Source of the DNA: JAAXGI01 sp963579625
GTDB taxonomy: Bacteria; Gemmatimonadota; Gemmatimonadetes; Longimicrobiales; Gaopeijiaceae
Direction of reading: 5' to 3'
Assembly (NCBI GenBank): GCA_963579625.1
Contig: CAUZHN010000030.1
Span: forward strand, 1 to 25,705
DNA: 25,705 bases
Within the stretch, counting starts at the first letter, position 1. Every line of letters begins with the position of its first letter. Below are positions 15,481 to 23,244 of this stretch, in pieces. The notes beneath the pieces were generated by a model. The model did not search any database. It was not told where the DNA came from and saw nothing but the letters and a program-made list of their open reading frames with translations. The translations under genes and the position numbers were made by a program.

Positions 15481-15527
15481 GTCAGCCACCTGCCCGCTCC
15501 TGTCAGCCAAAACCCCCTCCCGCTCCT
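15481..15527. repeat. Two-unit imperfect tandem repeat
   Basis: Unit 1 (15481-15501) is GTCAGCCA + 5 nt + CCGCTCCT and unit 2 (15502-15527) is GTCAGCCA + 10 nt + CCGCTCCT, so identical 8-nt ends flank different centres. The second unit ends one base short of completing the stop codon of the - strand remnant. It looks like a small local duplication in decaying DNA. Confidence 0.5.
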
Positions 15528-15726
15528 AGGCGATCTGTTGGCACTCCTCCTCGCTGTCGAAATACGTCATACTAAGGCGGATGTGTCCCATCTCGTCGAT
15601 GCTCCGGTCTCCCCCCGTGACGCACTGGTCCGGGTCTTGGATGTGCGGGTTTTCGATCGTGTTGTCGAACGTTGAGTTAAGGACAAGTGAGGAACGCCTT
15701 GTTGGAACTTCTTGCTTCAGCTGTGG
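15526..15726 (-). pseudogene. C-terminal remnant of a PHM-type copper monooxygenase (probable)
   Basis: On the - strand a frame stays open for 66 codons between TAG at 15729-15727 and TAG at 15528-15526. It has no ATG, GTG or TTG start before a block that looks truly protein-coding: QEVPTRRSSLVLNSTFDN, then NPHIQDPDQ, then VTGGDRSIDEMGHI near the end. That order (VP..., DN[ST]xxNPxxxDP, VxxGDxSxDEM, short tail) is what I know from the C-terminal part of bacterial copper type II ascorbate-dependent monooxygenase-like proteins. Codons 5' of the stop do not continue the homology in any frame I read. I infer a truncated, non-functional gene end; a programmed or non-standard start is a less likely alternative. 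Confidence 0.5.
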
Positions 15727-15802
15727 CTATGCCGCTCTGTTTCGCCCTGTCTCGCAGGTGCCTCACTCTGCTCCGTGTTGACCGAACTTCGGTTACAGTC
15801 CA

Positions 15803-16615
15803 CTAGCGTCGTTGCTTCACCTCTTCCCACAGTTGGTCCAACTCCTCCAGGGTTGCCCCTGGCATCTCCAAACCACGATCTGTGGCAAGAGCTTCGAGTG
15901 CTCGGAACCGCTGTTGAAACTTCGCATTTGCCAACTCGAGTGAGGCCATGGCATGCTGGCCCAAGAGGCGAGCGAGGTTCACGACAGAAAAGAGCAGGTC
16001 CCCGATCTCTTCATCGACAGCCTCTGGAATGTTTCCTTCAATGGCGACTTCAACCTCGGACAGCTCCTCACGAACCTTCTCGAGTGCCCCTTCCGGATCG
16101 TCCCAGTCGAAGCCGACGCCCGCTACTCTCTCCTGGATCCGGTGGGCCTTGAGGAGGGGATCCAATCCCTCGGGCAACCCATCCAGGGTTCCCTTAGTTC
16201 TCTCAGTAACCTTGATCGTCTCCCAAGACTCGTGCGCTCCTAATCCGAATACATGGGGATGGCGCCGAACCATCTTCTCCTCCAGCTTTCGAACAACTTC
16301 CTCGCGGGTGAATCGGTCCGCCTCTTCGCCAATCACTACCTGGAAGGCGAGGTTGAAGAGGAGATCGCCCAACTCATCCCTGAGGCTCTCCGCGTCATCG
16401 GCTCGGATAGCATCCACGGTCTCCTGGACCTCCTCAAGAAGGTGGGGCACAAGGGTACGAGACGTCTGCTTTTGATCCCAGGGGCAGCTGGCACGCAGAT
16501 ACTCGACTAGGACCAGCGCCCGGTCCAGGATACCGGCATCGGAGGCGAATAGACCCTCTTTCCCGACTCGCGGAGGATCTAAATTGTCTCGACTCTTCCT
16601 CTGTTCGGTATTCAC
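15803..16615 (-). CDS. mazG: Nucleoside triphosphate pyrophosphohydrolase MazG
   Basis: House-cleaning enzyme that hydrolyses NTPs and dNTPs to the monophosphate plus pyrophosphate. At 270 aa it matches the two-domain bacterial MazG (263 in E. coli). Domain 1 shows CPWDQKQTSRTLVPHLLEEVQETVDAI, then RDELGDLLFNLAFQVVI. The linker carries KLEEKMVRRHPHVFG and W-E-x-x-K. Domain 2 shows GFDWDDPEGALEKVREELSEVE, then DEEIGDLLFSVVNLARLL. The acidic EExxE and ExxD metal ligands are present in both halves. The GTG start at 16615 has a strong GGAGGAGG upstream, but the spacing is only 2 nt, so the true start may differ slightly. It is divergent from alr and convergent with the dehydrogenase. Confidence 0.95.
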   Translation of the reverse strand: MNTEQRKSRDNLDPPRVGKEGLFASDAGILDRALVLVEYLRASCPWDQKQTSRTLVPHLLEEVQETVDAIRADDAESLRDELGDLLFNLAFQVVIGEEADRFTREEVVRKLEEKMVRRHPHVFGLGAHESWETIKVTERTKGTLDGLPEGLDPLLKAHRIQERVAGVGFDWDDPEGALEKVREELSEVEVAIEGNIPEAVDEEIGDLLFSVVNLARLLGQHAMASLELANAKFQQRFRALEALATDRGLEMPGATLEELDQLWEEVKQRR

Positions 16616-16702
16616 AGCCTCCTCCGGGGATGCAGGCCTGTGGGCGCCACCGGCACCGTCAGTTCTTGCTCAGGGGGTAGTTTTTCGCATCTTTGTCCGA
16701 CT
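16616..16702. promoter_or_regulatory. Divergent mazG / alr intergenic region
   Basis: The 87 bp between the two divergent start codons must carry the mazG promoter and probably that of alr. The mazG Shine-Dalgarno reads GGAGGAGG on the - strand (16618-16625). On the + side a T-rich stretch (GTAGTTTTTCGCATCTTTG, 16679-16697) precedes alr and no Shine-Dalgarno is evident. I could not pick out convincing -35/-10 boxes. Confidence 0.35.
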
Positions 16703-17830
16703 ATGTCAACCGACCCTCGCATTCGAGCTTGGGTGGAGGTCAGCTCGTCTGCCCTCCGCCAGAACTTCGAGTACGTTCGTACCATCGTAGGTCCTGGCAT
16801 TGGGATTCTTCCCGTCGTAAAGGCCGACGGATATGGACTGGGCCTGACGGAGTTGGTGCGGGTGCTCGAACCCTCCGCACCTTGGGGTTACGGGATCGAG
16901 ACGGTTGACGAGGGCAGAAAGATTAGGTCGCTTGGGGTTATGCGGCCTGTCCTTCTGCTTGCTCCAATTCCTCCGGGAGAGGTAGAGGCGGCAATCGACT
17001 CAGACCTCCGGCTCGGAATTTCGTCGATTGACGCTCTGAAGTGCGTAGTCGGAGTCGCCTCAACACTCGGCCGAGAAGCCGTTATCCACGTAGAGGTTGA
17101 CACGGGAATAGGTCGCTCGGGATTCGATTGGCGAGATGTTGCACGGTGGGGCCCTGAGGTAATCGTGCATACGGAGAAAGAGGTTCGATGGGAGGGAGTG
17201 TTCACTCACTTCTACTCGGCGGATGACCTTCAGTGCGGTGCAATGACAGACCAGGCGGATCGCTTCGCCGATACGCTTCGGGTACTCAGCGGCCTCCGGG
17301 ACGAGGGTTGGATTGAGCACATATGCAATTCAGCCGGACTTTTCGGGAGATACGATTTCGTCGGGGGGCTGGTCCGGCCCGGCATCTTTCTTTACGGGGG
17401 GAAGAGCTGGCTCGGCCTTCCACAGCCTGATCCTGTGGTTGCGATCAAAGCCCGGATCGTTCTGATTCGCGAGGTTCCTTTGGGCACGATCCTCGGGTAT
17501 GGCGCCACTTATCGGGCTGGTGGTAGGGAGCGGTGGGCAACACTGGGGATCGGATATGGAGATGGGATCCCGAGGGCCCTAGGAAACGGCGGAGAAGTGC
17601 TCGTGGGGGGCCGAAGAGTGCCCATCATAGGAAGGATCTCGATGGGCATGATCGTGGTAGACATCACCGGTCTTTCTGAATCTTCGGGGAAGGTGGGGGA
17701 TGAGGTTACGTTCGTCGGGGAGGATCACGGCGAATATATCTCACTGGAGGAAGTCGCCAGAATCTCAGGAACCATCTCACACGAGGTTCTCACGGGGCTT
17801 TCTCCACGTCTTCCGCGTATTTGGGTCTAA
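16703..17830 (+). CDS. alr: Alanine racemase
   Basis: PLP-dependent enzyme converting L-alanine to D-alanine for peptidoglycan stem peptides. From ATG 16703 it is 375 aa, a normal length. A GTG at 16640 would add 21 residues with no family similarity, and the N-terminal signature RAWVEVSSSALRQN fits the later start. The PLP lysine is Lys40 in VVKADGYG. The barrel carries VDTGIGRSGF and CNSAGLF. The second catalytic base, Tyr, sits in GYGATYRAG. The C-terminal beta domain shows ATLGIGYGDGIPRAL, GRISMGMIVVDIT and VGDEVTFVGE. No Shine-Dalgarno is obvious. It heads a + strand gene run of unrelated genes, 66 nt before the lipoprotein start, and functionally complements murC in the same window. Confidence 0.96.
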   Translation: MSTDPRIRAWVEVSSSALRQNFEYVRTIVGPGIGILPVVKADGYGLGLTELVRVLEPSAPWGYGIETVDEGRKIRSLGVMRPVLLLAPIPPGEVEAAIDSDLRLGISSIDALKCVVGVASTLGREAVIHVEVDTGIGRSGFDWRDVARWGPEVIVHTEKEVRWEGVFTHFYSADDLQCGAMTDQADRFADTLRVLSGLRDEGWIEHICNSAGLFGRYDFVGGLVRPGIFLYGGKSWLGLPQPDPVVAIKARIVLIREVPLGTILGYGATYRAGGRERWATLGIGYGDGIPRALGNGGEVLVGGRRVPIIGRISMGMIVVDITGLSESSGKVGDEVTFVGEDHGEYISLEEVARISGTISHEVLTGLSPRLPRIWV

Positions 17831-17896
17831 CAGGCTGTTCGTCCCGGAGAAGGAGTGAGTAGAAGTGGTGGAGCATACAAGACTGTTGGGAGAGAT

Positions 17897-19234
17897 ATGC
17901 AGGGGCAGAGGTCGTTGAGAACCCGAAGGAGATGGGTGCAGATCCTGTCCGTATTTCTCGCCGCGTCGGGATGCACCGACGCGGTTCCTACTTCGGACGA
18001 TGGTGACCTGATCCCAGTCGATGCCGTGACTGTGGAGGTACACCTCCCGTTTGCGAGCTTTGCCAGAGACCTGAGATCCTTCTCCGGATTCGGATCACCT
18101 GCGGACGTTCCGGTGACAGTCCTTGCCCACCAGTGGGAGGGTGAGCTTGAATCTCGGGCGCTAATGAGATTCGATTCTCTCCCCGACTGGATCGCTGTGA
18201 GGCTACCAGGGAGTAGTTCAACATCGGTCCATGCGGACTCGATGTACCAGCCTGTCTCAGGGAAGGTGATTTTGCGGCTGGATACATTGGGCTTGGGGGT
18301 TGAGTCATTCGAGCTTGAAGCAGGTGCGGTCCTGACCCCGTGGGACTCTGAGACCGCGAACTGGGAGGTCGCTTCAGACACAGTAGGGGCTGTCAGTCCA
18401 TCTCCATGGCCTGAGCCAGGCGGAGGTCCGGTTCGATCGCTGACCTCAGCGACGTGGAGCCCGGTGGATGGGGACTCTCTGGTATTGGACATTGATTCGC
18501 TTACCGTCACGGAATGGGCTGAGGATGATCGGTCTGATCGGGGTCTGAGAGTTCGAGGTCTGACTAAGGGAACTCGTCTTCGAGTGATGGGCGTCGATTT
18601 GAGAGTGCTCGCCAGATCGTCGATTAACCCAGACACACTAGTAGAGGTGACGGCTGAGTTAGATAGGGGTACGGTTATTTACTCTCCAAGCCCAGAGACA
18701 TCCTTAGATGTCCTTCAGATCGGTGGGGCACCAGCGGACCGCACCACCTTCCGGATGGAGCTACCGTCAAGTGTGGATGCCGGCGTGGAGGTCTGCGCCA
18801 AGGTCCACTGCCCTCTGGAGCTACGGGCTGACAGAATCCTCTTTGCCAGCCTAGTGTTGCACACGCATACGACCCTCTCGCCTGGGTTCGCGCCGGCAAG
18901 TAGTATCGCGGTGGAGGTCCGTCCCGTGTTGAGTCCCGAGCGGCTGCCTCGCTCACCGCTCTCCGCCCCCGTGAACCCTGGAGCGGTTGGCCTAGCGCCT
19001 GAGTTCTTCTCCTCGGAGACGGAGACGTTGTACGAAATCCCGATGACCGGATATTTGCGCACCCTCCTTCAGCCTGACTTGGGGGGAGGAGTGGCCCCGT
19101 CTCCGACGTTGACACTCCTGGTGCGTCCCGAGCCATCTGGCCTGGAGGTCCTCTCTTTCTATGGGGTGGGAACGCAACTGGAACCCTACCTTCGTCTTAT
19201 CTTGACCGTTTCGGATGGAGTGCCTCTACCATGA
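17897..19234 (+). CDS. Uncharacterised lipoprotein with DNRLRE-like beta-sandwich segments
   Basis: Function unknown, 445 aa from ATG 17897, which has GGGAGAG 2-8 nt upstream; a GTG at 17855 would add 14 residues. The N-terminus is a lipoprotein signal with an Arg-rich start (RTRRR), a hydrophobic core and the lipobox A-S-G-C (Cys26). The rest is Ser/Thr/Pro/Leu-rich, with predicted beta-structure and no enzyme motif. Two similar blocks can be seen: ESRALMRFDSLPDW (about 95) and ADRTTFRMELPSSV (about 285). Each is followed by long strand-rich text, the first with TPWDSETANW. This pattern recalls the DNRLRE/CBM96-type beta-sandwich (…RALLRFDL… TPW.E..V.W). The resemblance is weak and by eye. 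Its stop overlaps the following barrel gene by 4 nt (ATGA), pointing to a shared job at the outer membrane. Confidence 0.75.
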   Translation: MQGQRSLRTRRRWVQILSVFLAASGCTDAVPTSDDGDLIPVDAVTVEVHLPFASFARDLRSFSGFGSPADVPVTVLAHQWEGELESRALMRFDSLPDWIAVRLPGSSSTSVHADSMYQPVSGKVILRLDTLGLGVESFELEAGAVLTPWDSETANWEVASDTVGAVSPSPWPEPGGGPVRSLTSATWSPVDGDSLVLDIDSLTVTEWAEDDRSDRGLRVRGLTKGTRLRVMGVDLRVLARSSINPDTLVEVTAELDRGTVIYSPSPETSLDVLQIGGAPADRTTFRMELPSSVDAGVEVCAKVHCPLELRADRILFASLVLHTHTTLSPGFAPASSIAVEVRPVLSPERLPRSPLSAPVNPGAVGLAPEFFSSETETLYEIPMTGYLRTLLQPDLGGGVAPSPTLTLLVRPEPSGLEVLSFYGVGTQLEPYLRLILTVSDGVPLP

Positions 19235-20439
19235 AGAGCGCGTGGCCCTCACCCTTGGTGCGGAACTTCCTTGGATGTTTGCTGCCTGTGGGACGCCTAC
19301 TGGTCGTATTCGTGCTCCTGGCCACTCCGATCGGGGTCGTAGCCCAGTCTCTCCTAGCCGCGGAGGGCCTCGGGCTACCTGTCGAATCGCTCGACGCGCG
19401 TTCCAGGGCGCTCGGGGGAGTAGGGTTGGGCCTCACGGGATCGTACTTACTTGATCGCGATCCGGCTGCGGGCGCTGGGCTCAGCATAGCCGCAGCCACG
19501 GCGACGTTACAATCCTCAACGACGACGCTGACAGCAGGTGGGACTGTAGGCTACACTCGTTTCCCAGTCTTAGCCATTTCCTACCCCTACCGTGGCAGCG
19601 TCTTCTCCGTCCGGATGGGGAGTTTCCTCGACCAGGAGTGGGAGGGAAAGTCCACGCAGACCCTCGAAGTCGGTGGGGATGACGTTGGCCTGGAGGATGT
19701 CTTTACTTCCACTGGGAGTGTTGGGCAGGTAAGTCTCGGTTGGGCCCGGACGATCCTCGAATCGGCGGCGGTAGGGGTCACTCTGGGAAGCTATGTTGGA
19801 ACCATGGAGCGCGTCTTCACCCGTGCCCTTGATCCAGAGGATGTGGGGATAGATGTGCAGCACTTTGAGGCCGGGGGCCGACTGAGAGCGTCAGGGGTCA
19901 TTGTCGGGGCTGGTATGACCTGGGATCCGTGGCCTCTCCTACATGTCTCGAACTCCATTTCGTGGTCGGACGATCTAAGCTTTTCTCCGACGGGCAAGGA
20001 GTCCGGGGAAAAAGGAAGCTACCGGATCCCCCTCGAACTTCGAGGTGGGGGTACCGTAACGCTCACATCGTGGCTTGCTCTACATTTCGGGCTGACCTTC
20101 GCAGATTGGTCCGATACCGGAGCGGATCTGAAAGAGGGCATGACCCGGGGTGGCACTTGGAGCTACGGAGGAGGACTTGAATGGTCCGGGATAACCCTTC
20201 TGGGAAGACCGATTCCGATTCGGTTGGGGGCGAGACACCGAGATCTGCCGTTCTATTCAGATGGAACACCAGCTTCTGAGCGAACCCTGTCGGGAGGGAT
20301 CGGCTTAAATCTCGTTGACGTTGGGGACCAACCCCTCGCGCGGATTGAGATGGGAATCGAGCAGGGAAACCGGGAAGCCGGGGCTGTCTCTGAGGACTTG
20401 TTGCGAATGGTAGTGACCGTCCGGATCTCCAGTGGTTGA
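19231..20439 (+). CDS. Predicted outer-membrane beta-barrel protein (PorV/UPF0164-like)
   Basis: A 402-aa protein of unknown function. It opens with an extended signal peptide: a basic start, a hydrophobic core (LLVVFVLLATPIGVV) and a likely cleavage near VVA-QS at about residue 38. The mature protein begins with ESLDARSRALGGVGLGLTG and RDPAA, which resembles the start of PorV/PorQ/UPF0164 proteins (GARALGMGGA...NPA). It continues as alternating, Gly- and aromatic-rich strands (SVFSVRMGSFLDQEW, SYVGTMERVF, LELRGGGTVTLTSWLALHFGLTFADW) and ends in a strand MVVTVRISSG. Start overlaps the lipoprotein stop and its own stop overlaps mtaB by 8 nt. A transport or secretion-related role is possible but not shown by any motif. 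Confidence 0.78.
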   Translation: MKSAWPSPLVRNFLGCLLPVGRLLVVFVLLATPIGVVAQSLLAAEGLGLPVESLDARSRALGGVGLGLTGSYLLDRDPAAGAGLSIAAATATLQSSTTTLTAGGTVGYTRFPVLAISYPYRGSVFSVRMGSFLDQEWEGKSTQTLEVGGDDVGLEDVFTSTGSVGQVSLGWARTILESAAVGVTLGSYVGTMERVFTRALDPEDVGIDVQHFEAGGRLRASGVIVGAGMTWDPWPLLHVSNSISWSDDLSFSPTGKESGEKGSYRIPLELRGGGTVTLTSWLALHFGLTFADWSDTGADLKEGMTRGGTWSYGGGLEWSGITLLGRPIPIRLGARHRDLPFYSDGTPASERTLSGGIGLNLVDVGDQPLARIEMGIEQGNREAGAVSEDLLRMVVTVRISSG

Positions 20440-21844
20440 CGTTTCAGGGAGGGTGGCTTTGGAATTACCCAAGGGGTCCGCGCGGGTCGCATACCACACT
20501 TTTGGGTGTAAGGCGAATCAGTATGATACCGAACGCATTCGTCAGGAAATAGAAGCGCGTGGCTCACAGACCGTGGGGGATGCGGCCGAAGCTGATCTCT
20601 TTGTAGTGAACACCTGCACCGTGACTAACCGGGCGGACGCGGACGCTCGGCGGTTTATTCGCAGGGTTCGAAGAGAGAACCCCCACCTCAAACTCCTGGC
20701 CGTCGGATGCTCTGCGGCCCTCCGATCCTCGGAGTACCGAGAAATGCCTGGAGTGGTCGCAGTTGTGAAAGGACATGAGCCTCTGGAGGTTGCGGATGCG
20801 GTCCGCCGAGTCCGACCACAGCTTGTCCAACTCGGAGCGCAAACCACCCTGGAACGGATGGACCGTGAGCCGGTTGGCGGAGATATCCTCCTTCATCGCG
20901 AGGGGGCGACTCGAGGATGGCTCAAGGTCCAAGATGGATGTGACCGGAACTGTTCATTCTGTGCAACCCGGCTTGCTCGTGGTTCCAGTCGGTCAAGACC
21001 CCTTCGGGAGATCGTGAGAGAGGCCTGCGCGCTCTCGCAAACGCACCCCGAGTTGGTTATCACAGGAATCCATATTGGGCACTATGGGCATGATCTGGAC
21101 CCTGCCAGCACTCTCTCTCGGCTTGTGGCGCATCTTCTGGAGGAGGTCCCGGGGGTCCGCTTCAGGTTGGGGAGCATTGAGGCCACCGAGGTAGATGACT
21201 TGCTAGTGCAGCTCCTTGAGGAATCGGATGGGCTTCTGGCTCCCCACCTGCATATGCCCCTACAGAGCGGAGCCAACCCGATCCTCAGGAAGATGAGACG
21301 CTGGCACACTCGGGAGACCTATCGGACTCGTGCGCTGGAGATCGCCGCGCATGTGCCGGTCCTTGGTCTTGGAGCAGATATCATTACCGGATTCCCGGGG
21401 GAGACCGAAGCAGACCACAAGGATACCGTGGCGCTTGTGGAAGAGCTCCCGTACACCTACCTGCATGTGTTCCCGTTTTCTCCGAGGGAGGGAACTGAGG
21501 CGGAGAGGCAGAATCGCGTGACTCCAGTTCCGCAACGAGTGTCCGGCGATAGGGGCCGAGAGCTCCGTGAGCTTGCGTACAGAAAGTCCCGCACCTACTG
21601 CCGCTCTAGAGATGGAGCGTGGGAGAGGGTAGTGGTTGAGGGAGAAAGAGGAACTGCGCTGACGGGGGATTATCTGCGGGTCCCGGCGTTGGAATTGACG
21701 TCCAACGTGCCACCGCGGGACCGTAGTCGGGTCCCTGGGGTCGGGGCTTCTGGGCCAACCCTCAGGGAGGGGAGGCTTCGATGGTCAGGGGAGGATCTGA
21801 CTATTGATTTGACCGGGTCCCGTGAGATTCAATTAGGCCGATGA
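20432..21844 (+). CDS. mtaB: tRNA t6A37 methylthiotransferase MtaB
   Basis: Radical-SAM methylthiotransferase that converts t6A37 to ms2t6A37 in tRNAs reading ANN codons. At 470 aa it is within the family range, counting from GTG 20432. The first conserved residue lies about 20 codons in, so a later start is possible. The N-terminal UPF0004 domain supplies three Cys of the auxiliary 4Fe-4S cluster: Cys26 (FGCKANQYD), Cys62 (NTCTVT) and Cys93 (VGCSA). The radical-SAM CxxxCxxC is DGCDRNCSFC (170-177), followed by ARGSSRSRPL. Later motifs are TGIHIGHYG, HLHMPLQSGANPILRKMRR, DIITGFPGETEAD and HVFPFSPREGT. CKxNQxD and the HIGxYG pattern favour MtaB over MiaB or RimO. The end is a TRAM-like segment. 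Confidence 0.92.
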   Translation: MVDVSGRVALELPKGSARVAYHTFGCKANQYDTERIRQEIEARGSQTVGDAAEADLFVVNTCTVTNRADADARRFIRRVRRENPHLKLLAVGCSAALRSSEYREMPGVVAVVKGHEPLEVADAVRRVRPQLVQLGAQTTLERMDREPVGGDILLHREGATRGWLKVQDGCDRNCSFCATRLARGSSRSRPLREIVREACALSQTHPELVITGIHIGHYGHDLDPASTLSRLVAHLLEEVPGVRFRLGSIEATEVDDLLVQLLEESDGLLAPHLHMPLQSGANPILRKMRRWHTRETYRTRALEIAAHVPVLGLGADIITGFPGETEADHKDTVALVEELPYTYLHVFPFSPREGTEAERQNRVTPVPQRVSGDRGRELRELAYRKSRTYCRSRDGAWERVVVEGERGTALTGDYLRVPALELTSNVPPRDRSRVPGVGASGPTLREGRLRWSGEDLTIDLTGSREIQLGR

Positions 21845-23244
21845 AGATCTCTAGAGGCACCACTGGGCGCGCGTACGTCGAGACCTATGGTTGCCAGATG
21901 AACATTGCCGACGGGGAGGTCATGGAGGGCGTCCTCTCGTCAAGTGGATATGATATCGTCAGGGTTCCCGAAGAGGCGGACGTGATCCTGGTCAATACCT
22001 GTGCGATTCGCGAACATGCCGAGCGTCGTGTGCTCGGCCGGGTTGCCCAACTCAGCCAGCTCAAGGAGGAGAATCCTGACCTCCTGATAGGGGTGACCGG
22101 ATGCATGGCCCAGCGAATGGGCACACTGCTTCTTGAGAAGGCCCCGTACGTTGACCTCGTCATGGGGCCGGATGGATATCGATTCCTGCCGGAACGATTA
22201 GAGGAACTACGAAGGGGGGTCGGACCGGTGCTTGGCGCTCTCACGAACTTGTCGAGGCGTGGCCAAGGCAAGATTCAGCTCGCCGTTCTTGACCTAGACG
22301 ACACCGAGCACTATGAGGGACTTGAGCGTCGTCGACGCTCTGGCGTAACGGCGTGGATACCGATTCAGCGCGGCTGTGATCACCGGTGTACCTTCTGCGT
22401 TGTGCCGTACGTGCGAGGGCCGGAGAAGAATCGGGCTCCTGCAGACGTGCTTGCCGAAGTATTTGACCTCGCCGAGGTGGGGGTGACCGAGGTTACGCTC
22501 CTCGGGCAGACTGTCAACTCATATCGTTGGGAAGAGTGGACGTTTCCTCGATTGTTGCGGGAGGTGTCCCAGGTGGATGGGATCCGGCGGGTGCGCTTTA
22601 CCTCTCCTCACCCAAATGACGTCACATCCGAGCTCGTCGAGGTGATGGCGAAGGAGTCAGCTGTCTGCGAGCATCTGCACCTCCCGGTTCAATCGGGGAG
22701 TAACCGGACCTTGAAGAGAATGGTTCGGAGGTACTCGGTGGAAGGATTCTTGGAAACGGTGGAAATGGTGCGTAGGGTAGTCCCCGATGTTGCGCTTTCG
22801 ACTGATATCATTGTTGGATTTCCTGGGGAGACGGAGGCTGAGTTCGAGAAGACGCTAGAGATCATGCGTACTGTACGGTTCGATGAAGCGTTCACTTACA
22901 AGTACTCAATCCGCGAGGGGACTCCGGCCACCCGGTTTCCCGACGAGGACTTCCTTCCCGACGATGTGGCACAGGCCCGGCTCGAAACGCTCATTAGAGT
23001 GGCTCGTCGAGTTCAGGGAGAGATCAACCGGCGGGAGATCGGCCGAGTTGAGGAAGTCCTGATCGATAATGTGGCGCGTAACCCCGGTCAGCTTCGAGGG
23101 CGGACTCGTAGAAACAAGGTTGTCGCATTTCCTCAGGAGGAGAAGAGGATCGGGGAATACGCCGCCGTCGAGTTGACGGGCACCTCCGGAGCGACATTCT
23201 CCGGGGAGCTCAGAGAGGCTGCGACCTTGGTAGCGACCACATGA
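21841..23244 (+). CDS. miaB: tRNA i6A37 methylthiotransferase MiaB
   Basis: Radical-SAM enzyme adding the methylthio group to i6A37, forming ms2i6A37, in tRNAs reading UNN codons. Length 467 aa. Auxiliary-cluster cysteines are Cys18 (TYGCQMN), Cys54 (NTCAIREHAE) and Cys88 (VTGCMAQR). The radical-SAM motif is RGCDHRCTFCVVPYVRG (Cys179, 183, 186). Next are EVTLLGQTVNSY, HLHLPVQSGSNRTLKRMVRRY, STDIIVGFPGETEAEF and FDEAFTYKYSIREGTPA, all typical MiaB. A C-terminal TRAM domain ends near FSGEL. The ATG overlaps the mtaB stop (ATGA). The isopentenyl transferase MiaA that makes its substrate is not in this window. Confidence 0.96.
   Translation: MKISRGTTGRAYVETYGCQMNIADGEVMEGVLSSSGYDIVRVPEEADVILVNTCAIREHAERRVLGRVAQLSQLKEENPDLLIGVTGCMAQRMGTLLLEKAPYVDLVMGPDGYRFLPERLEELRRGVGPVLGALTNLSRRGQGKIQLAVLDLDDTEHYEGLERRRRSGVTAWIPIQRGCDHRCTFCVVPYVRGPEKNRAPADVLAEVFDLAEVGVTEVTLLGQTVNSYRWEEWTFPRLLREVSQVDGIRRVRFTSPHPNDVTSELVEVMAKESAVCEHLHLPVQSGSNRTLKRMVRRYSVEGFLETVEMVRRVVPDVALSTDIIVGFPGETEAEFEKTLEIMRTVRFDEAFTYKYSIREGTPATRFPDEDFLPDDVAQARLETLIRVARRVQGEINRREIGRVEEVLIDNVARNPGQLRGRTRRNKVVAFPQEEKRIGEYAAVELTGTSGATFSGELREAATLVATT

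Larger units (their letters stand above)
15170..15802. other. Long spacer between two convergent genes
   Basis: This 633-bp gap separates the hydroxyacid dehydrogenase and mazG. It contains a nested hairpin (15261-15290), an AT-rich patch (about 15364-15392, including TATATT) that breaks the local composition, two tandem imperfect repeats (15481-15527), a - strand gene remnant (15526-15726) and a short ACCGA/TCGGT hairpin (15785-15797) just past the mazG stop. Short + strand open frames here have hydrophobic, low-complexity translations and look like shadows of the remnant. I see no tRNA or known riboswitch. Confidence 0.6.

Noticed and set aside
15448..15675. A + strand open frame of about 75 codons in the long spacer
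   Set aside because: Its translation is Leu/Pro-rich low complexity and lies antisense to the copper-monooxygenase-like remnant, whose - strand reading is far more protein-like.
15170..15802. Mobile element or prophage attachment scar
   Set aside because: No transposase, terminal inverted repeats, target-site duplication or tRNA end is visible; the only repeat is the small two-unit tandem repeat.
16640..16702. Upstream GTG start for alr adding 21 residues
   Set aside because: The extra residues do not resemble alanine racemase N-termini; the signature RAWVEVSSSALRQN fits ATG 16703.
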